In this document: positions 60,987 to 64,000 of the stretch, in pieces
How positions within the stretch are numbered: the stretch's first letter is position 1
Layout of the letters: each line of letters opens with the position of its first letter
Notes under the pieces: generated by a model
What the model saw: only the letters and a program-made list of their open reading frames with translations
What the model was told of the DNA's origin: nothing
Databases searched by the model: none
Origin: Ruminococcus sp.
GTDB taxonomy: Bacteria > Bacillota > Clostridia > Oscillospirales > Ruminococcaceae
DNA: 64,000 nucleotides
Direction of reading: 5' to 3'
Assembly (NCBI GenBank): GCA_017516465.1
Contig: JAFXCR010000016.1
Location: forward strand, 33,683-97,682
Position numbers and translations under genes: made by a program

Positions 60987-63518
60987 ATGCCGGATCAGAA
61001 ATTGTCTCTTGAGGATATTCTGAACGAGTATTCTCCTAAATCACAGGAAGGCGTAAGACGTATTGACGCCCAGAAGATTCTCAATTCCACTGTAAATTCA
61101 AACACATCTGCTCCCAAGCAACGAGCAGATAGACCAGCTGTATCTCATAAAAAATCAGAGCTTTTTGAAAATGCTCTGCGTCAGTCAGTACCTGCTGATG
61201 ACTTCAAGCCTGCTGATCTCTCAAAAGAACGTGTATCTGTCGTCGAAAACAAGAACGTCGGCACTATACGCACAATAAGTCCACATAAAAAAGAGGCCTC
61301 CGGCACCGGAACTGTTCCAGTGACAAGCATTCCTCAGAATGCGGCTCCGAAAATCAGGCGTATGAACAATTCCACCCGTGCAAAGGAACTCGAAGAACTT
61401 AAAAGAAGCGGTAAAAAAAGAAACAAGCATAAATCAAAATATACCTACAACACTGAACGACCGGAAGGAGAATATATGTACTCTCCGCCGGAATTCAAGA
61501 AAAAGAAGCGTACCCGTGCTCAGATTGAGGCTGAAAACGACAGTCCGGAGGGCAAAAAAGCAATTACGGATATCGTTCCATCTCCTGCCGCAGTTGAAGC
61601 CGCAAAGCCTGTTGAACCGGCTCCAAGAGCTGAAATGACAAGCATTAATCTCAGCGAGGCCGCAGAGGTAGATGCAAGCGAGCTTGATGTGCATATTACT
61701 CAGGAGCATGAAGAATATCTTTCTCTTAACGCCCGTAAAAAACGTACAAAGCGTATTGTTGATTTCAACTACTACGGCGATGTGGAAGATGTCGGACGTG
61801 ATATCTATGAGCTGAAAAGTACCATAGGAGTCCGTGTGCTAATTCTCACTATGACATCCCTGCTCAGCCTGTTTATCACTCTTGCAAATCAGTTCGGACT
61901 TTCCGTTCTGAGTATTTTTGACAGCAGCAATACAAAAACTTATCTTACCGTTCATCTGATTCTCGGAATCATCTCTGTGATTTCATCCATGCCAGTCATT
62001 ACAAAGGGAATCAAAAAGCTGCTTACCTTCGCCGCTGATACCGATTCAATGACGGCTATAACGGCTCTGTCATGTATTGTCGCCCTTGTTCCGGCATTCC
62101 TTCATCCGGATCTGGCAGAAAAGAATCACTTCAACATCTATATGCCCATCGGCATTATGGCACTTCTCATAAACGCTATGGGAAAGCTCCTTATCATCAA
62201 GAGAGCTGCACGAAACTTTAAATTTGTCTCAAAGAATTTCGACCGTCATGGCGTCGTATATGTCACCGACGAGGAACGTGCGGAACGTCTTACCCGAGGA
62301 ACTCTCGGAGATTTTCCGATTCTTGCTTCAACAAGAAAAACTGACTTCCTTACCGACTTTCTGCGGTATACATATTCGTCAGATATGGCTGACAGCTACT
62401 GTCACAGAGCAGCTCCCCTTTGCATGATTGCATCTGTAATTGTGTCCCTGTTCCTGACATACATGACAAAGGGCGGATTAGCTTCAGCAGACTCGGTTGT
62501 TTTCGGATTTTCAATCTTCAGTATGCTGATAAGTGCTTCCTCCTGTATCGCAATGCCGTTTGCCGTCAATATTCCGCTGGAAAAAATAGCGTCCTCTGCT
62601 TTTCCTTCAAAGGGAATTATGCTCGGCTATCAGAGCGTTGATGACTTCTATGATACAAATTCAATTCTCGTTGACGCAGATTCGCTTTTCCCCGCAGGAA
62701 GCATAAAGCTCGCCGGAATCAAGGTGTTCTCAAATACAAAAATAGATGAAGCTCTTCTTGAAGCCGCAAGTCTTACATATCACGCCGGAAGCATTATGAG
62801 ATCCCTCTTCAAGGATGTCGCATACGGCAGAGAGGATACACTTTACCATATCGACAACTTCTCCTATGAAGAATCTCTCGGAATCTGCGGCTGGATCAAC
62901 AATAAACGTCTGCTCTTCGGCAACCGTGAGCTTATGACAAGTCACAACATCGAGGGAATTCCTACAAGAACAAAGGAATCAGAACTCACCGCTGCCGGAC
63001 AGGAAGCCCTTTATCTCTCTATCTCCGGAAATCTTGCCGCTATGTTTATTGTTGACATCTCAGCAAACAAGCAGGTAAAGAAATGGTCAAAGCGTCTCTG
63101 CAAAAATAAAATCTGCCTTATTCTCAAAAGCGTTGATCCATGTATCTCGCTCAGGAGAATCAGCAGTCTCTTTGGAATTCCTGAGGAAATGGTCCGTATA
63201 CTTCCGAAACGTCTCCATGAGGATTTTGACGCAGAAAGCAGAAAGACCATCCGTTTAAGTGCTTCAATGGCTACAACGGGAAAATTCTCCTCCCTTGCCC
63301 AGCTTATCATCGGAACAAAGATAGTTCATAATTCAGCAATTATCGGACTTATCGTCCAGACTGTTTCGATTTTCCTCGGCTTCGGTCTTGTAACGCTGAT
63401 GATTCTTTCCAAGGCGTTTGAAACGAATTTTATCTATTTATCGGCTACGGCTCTTATTATCTACAACGCAGTCTGCTCACTCCTGACGTGTGCGGCTGTA
63501 AGCATTAAAAAGCTCTGA
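60987..63518 (+). CDS. degenerate P-type ATPase-like membrane protein with long disordered N-terminus
   Basis: An 843-residue protein of unknown function. Residues 1-270 are polar, Lys- and Pro-rich and probably disordered. Eight helices follow (about 283-303, 318-340, 354-372, 385-405, 477-495, 502-530, 784-810, 817-841), with a short loop after helix 4 and a 250-residue domain after helix 6, the layout of P1B ATPases. MPFAVNIPLEK then GIMLGYQSVDD align with the ATPase stretch after M4, but DKTGT is replaced by VDADSLFPAG (Asp563), TGES and the GDGxND motif are absent, and the CPC of M4 is reduced to SSCIAMP. It cannot work as an ordinary ion pump. The ATG at 60987 follows GAGG. Confidence 0.8.
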   Translation: MPDQKLSLEDILNEYSPKSQEGVRRIDAQKILNSTVNSNTSAPKQRADRPAVSHKKSELFENALRQSVPADDFKPADLSKERVSVVENKNVGTIRTISPHKKEASGTGTVPVTSIPQNAAPKIRRMNNSTRAKELEELKRSGKKRNKHKSKYTYNTERPEGEYMYSPPEFKKKKRTRAQIEAENDSPEGKKAITDIVPSPAAVEAAKPVEPAPRAEMTSINLSEAAEVDASELDVHITQEHEEYLSLNARKKRTKRIVDFNYYGDVEDVGRDIYELKSTIGVRVLILTMTSLLSLFITLANQFGLSVLSIFDSSNTKTYLTVHLILGIISVISSMPVITKGIKKLLTFAADTDSMTAITALSCIVALVPAFLHPDLAEKNHFNIYMPIGIMALLINAMGKLLIIKRAARNFKFVSKNFDRHGVVYVTDEERAERLTRGTLGDFPILASTRKTDFLTDFLRYTYSSDMADSYCHRAAPLCMIASVIVSLFLTYMTKGGLASADSVVFGFSIFSMLISASSCIAMPFAVNIPLEKIASSAFPSKGIMLGYQSVDDFYDTNSILVDADSLFPAGSIKLAGIKVFSNTKIDEALLEAASLTYHAGSIMRSLFKDVAYGREDTLYHIDNFSYEESLGICGWINNKRLLFGNRELMTSHNIEGIPTRTKESELTAAGQEALYLSISGNLAAMFIVDISANKQVKKWSKRLCKNKICLILKSVDPCISLRRISSLFGIPEEMVRILPKRLHEDFDAESRKTIRLSASMATTGKFSSLAQLIIGTKIVHNSAIIGLIVQTVSIFLGFGLVTLMILSKAFETNFIYLSATALIIYNAVCSLLTCAAVSIKKL

Positions 63519-63531
63519 CCGATTAAAATCC

Positions 63532-63562
63532 GACCTGTATCCGATATCTCCGGATACAGGTC
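63532..63562 (+). terminator. hairpin after the pseudo-ATPase gene
   Basis: A perfect 12-bp stem (63532-63543 with 63551-63562) with a 7-base loop. The tail GTTTGACTTG is only weakly T-rich, so it may be a partial terminator and allow read-through to the next gene 30 bases later. Confidence 0.65.
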
Positions 63563-63591
63563 GTTTGACTTGAAACAGAAAGGAACTTAAT

Positions 63592-64000
63592 ATGTCTGAA
63601 AGATTCAAGAATGGACAACAAAGAAATACCGACAACGACAGCACTATGTATATTCCCGATGATTCGGAACAATTCAGAAACAGTGCTCAGGCTTACACTC
63701 AGCAGAATTACGGACAGCAGGCTTACAATCATCCCCAGAACGTTAATCAGCAATATTACACCAACGGTCAGCAACCTTACTACGATCAGCAGCCTTACTA
63801 CGATCAGCAGCCTTACTACGATCAGCAGCCGTATTATCAGCAGCCTTATCAGGAATATCCACAGCCATACAACAGCGGACAGCCACAGCAATATCCTCAG
63901 CAATATCCCTATTCTCCTCAGCAGCCACAGTATCCCTATCCGCCTCAGCCTCAGCCGCAGCACAGACCGCCCCAGAAAAGAAAAAAGAAAAAGAAGAAGA
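63592..64000 (+). CDS. Gln/Pro/Tyr-rich low-complexity protein, N-terminal part
   Basis: The frame opens with ATG at 63592, after AGGAA, and stays open to the window edge (136 codons). The first 60 residues are polar; then come PYYDQQ repeats and many Q, P and Y, and the visible part ends in a block of Lys and Arg (PPQKRKKKKK). Such tails before a membrane segment are seen in Firmicutes membrane proteins, but the rest is outside the window. Not recognised. It shares direction and a low-complexity, lysine-rich style with the pseudo-ATPase in front of it. Confidence 0.75.
   Translation, partial: MSERFKNGQQRNTDNDSTMYIPDDSEQFRNSAQAYTQQNYGQQAYNHPQNVNQQYYTNGQQPYYDQQPYYDQQPYYDQQPYYQQPYQEYPQPYNSGQPQQYPQQYPYSPQQPQYPYPPQPQPQHRPPQKRKKKKKK
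63775..63828 (+). repeat. tandem 18-bp repeat inside the Q/P/Y-rich gene
   Basis: Three exact copies of CCTTACTACGATCAGCAG (PYYDQQ), followed by a diverged fourth. In frame, so length changes by slippage would add or remove six residues. Confidence 0.9.

Noticed and set aside
60987-63518. Functional heavy-metal P-type ATPase
   Set aside because: The aspartyl-phosphate motif, TGES and GDGxND are missing, so transport by the usual cycle is not possible.
63775-63828. Possible CRISPR-like repeats
   Set aside because: The repeats are contiguous, without spacers, in frame, and encode PYYDQQ.

Overview
The window looks like a chromosome segment of a low-to-mid GC, Gram-positive anaerobe, most likely a Ruminococcus-type member of the Oscillospiraceae. 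The evidence is a Gram-positive PolC polymerase, MurT/GatD, Firmicutes-type promoters and Shine-Dalgarno sites, a GH5 glucanase with a C-terminal dockerin (a cellulosome component), and a GH3 beta-glucosidase with the swapped domain order known from rumen cellulolytic bacteria. No prophage, CRISPR array or complete insertion sequence was found; most of the window is housekeeping DNA.

Layout. 1-5954 (minus): a histidine operon hisZ-hisG-hisD-hisC-hisB-hisH, followed by a small zinc-ribbon protein and a P-loop protein cut by the window edge; hisA, hisF and hisIE are not here. 6051-16776 (minus): the classic block pyrH-frr-uppS-cdsA-dxr-rseP-ispG-polC. 17032-17251: two tRNA-Ser genes. 17338-23122 (plus): plsY, a MATE transporter, a small membrane protein, a RecD2-type helicase and mreB. 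23179-23387: a nested palindromic element. 23441-34634 (mostly minus): an SPFH/zinc-ribbon protein, an ArsC/Spx-like protein, GH3, a Val-Asp-Gly-Cys tRNA cluster, an EF-G-like GTPase, a flippase, and gatD/murT. 34805-38838 (plus): a radical SAM protein, an AT-rich orphan gene, tyrS and the secreted GH5-dockerin protein. 38905-42984 (minus): a candidate small RNA, cca preceded by a rod-shaped 6S-like RNA or leader, and a two-component system. 43276-64000 (plus): two c-di-GMP-related EAL proteins, pfkA, an acyltransferase, a phosphohexomutase, rpmE, a yigZ-dgt-dnaG-rpoD run, ychF, a TtcA-like enzyme, a phosphoesterase, rlmB, a large degenerate P-type ATPase-like membrane protein, and the start of a Q/P/Y-rich protein.

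The most unusual content is: (1) the 843-residue protein at 60987-63518, which has the eight-helix topology of a P1B ATPase but has lost the phosphorylation and other catalytic motifs; (2) a cytoplasmic GGDEF-like/EAL protein fused to about 340 residues of beta-helix-like repeats (54518-57256); (3) a transcribed rod-shaped hairpin of about 155 nt upstream of cca, with a central bubble as in 6S RNA, next to a cca gene that lacks an ordinary start codon near its Shine-Dalgarno; (4) a promoter-hairpins-terminator unit with no gene (38905-39052, minus), a probable sRNA; and (5) a palindrome nested inside two inverted copies of another hairpin repeat (23179-23387).

All calls come from reading the sequence and translations by eye. 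No database search, covariance model or folding program was run.
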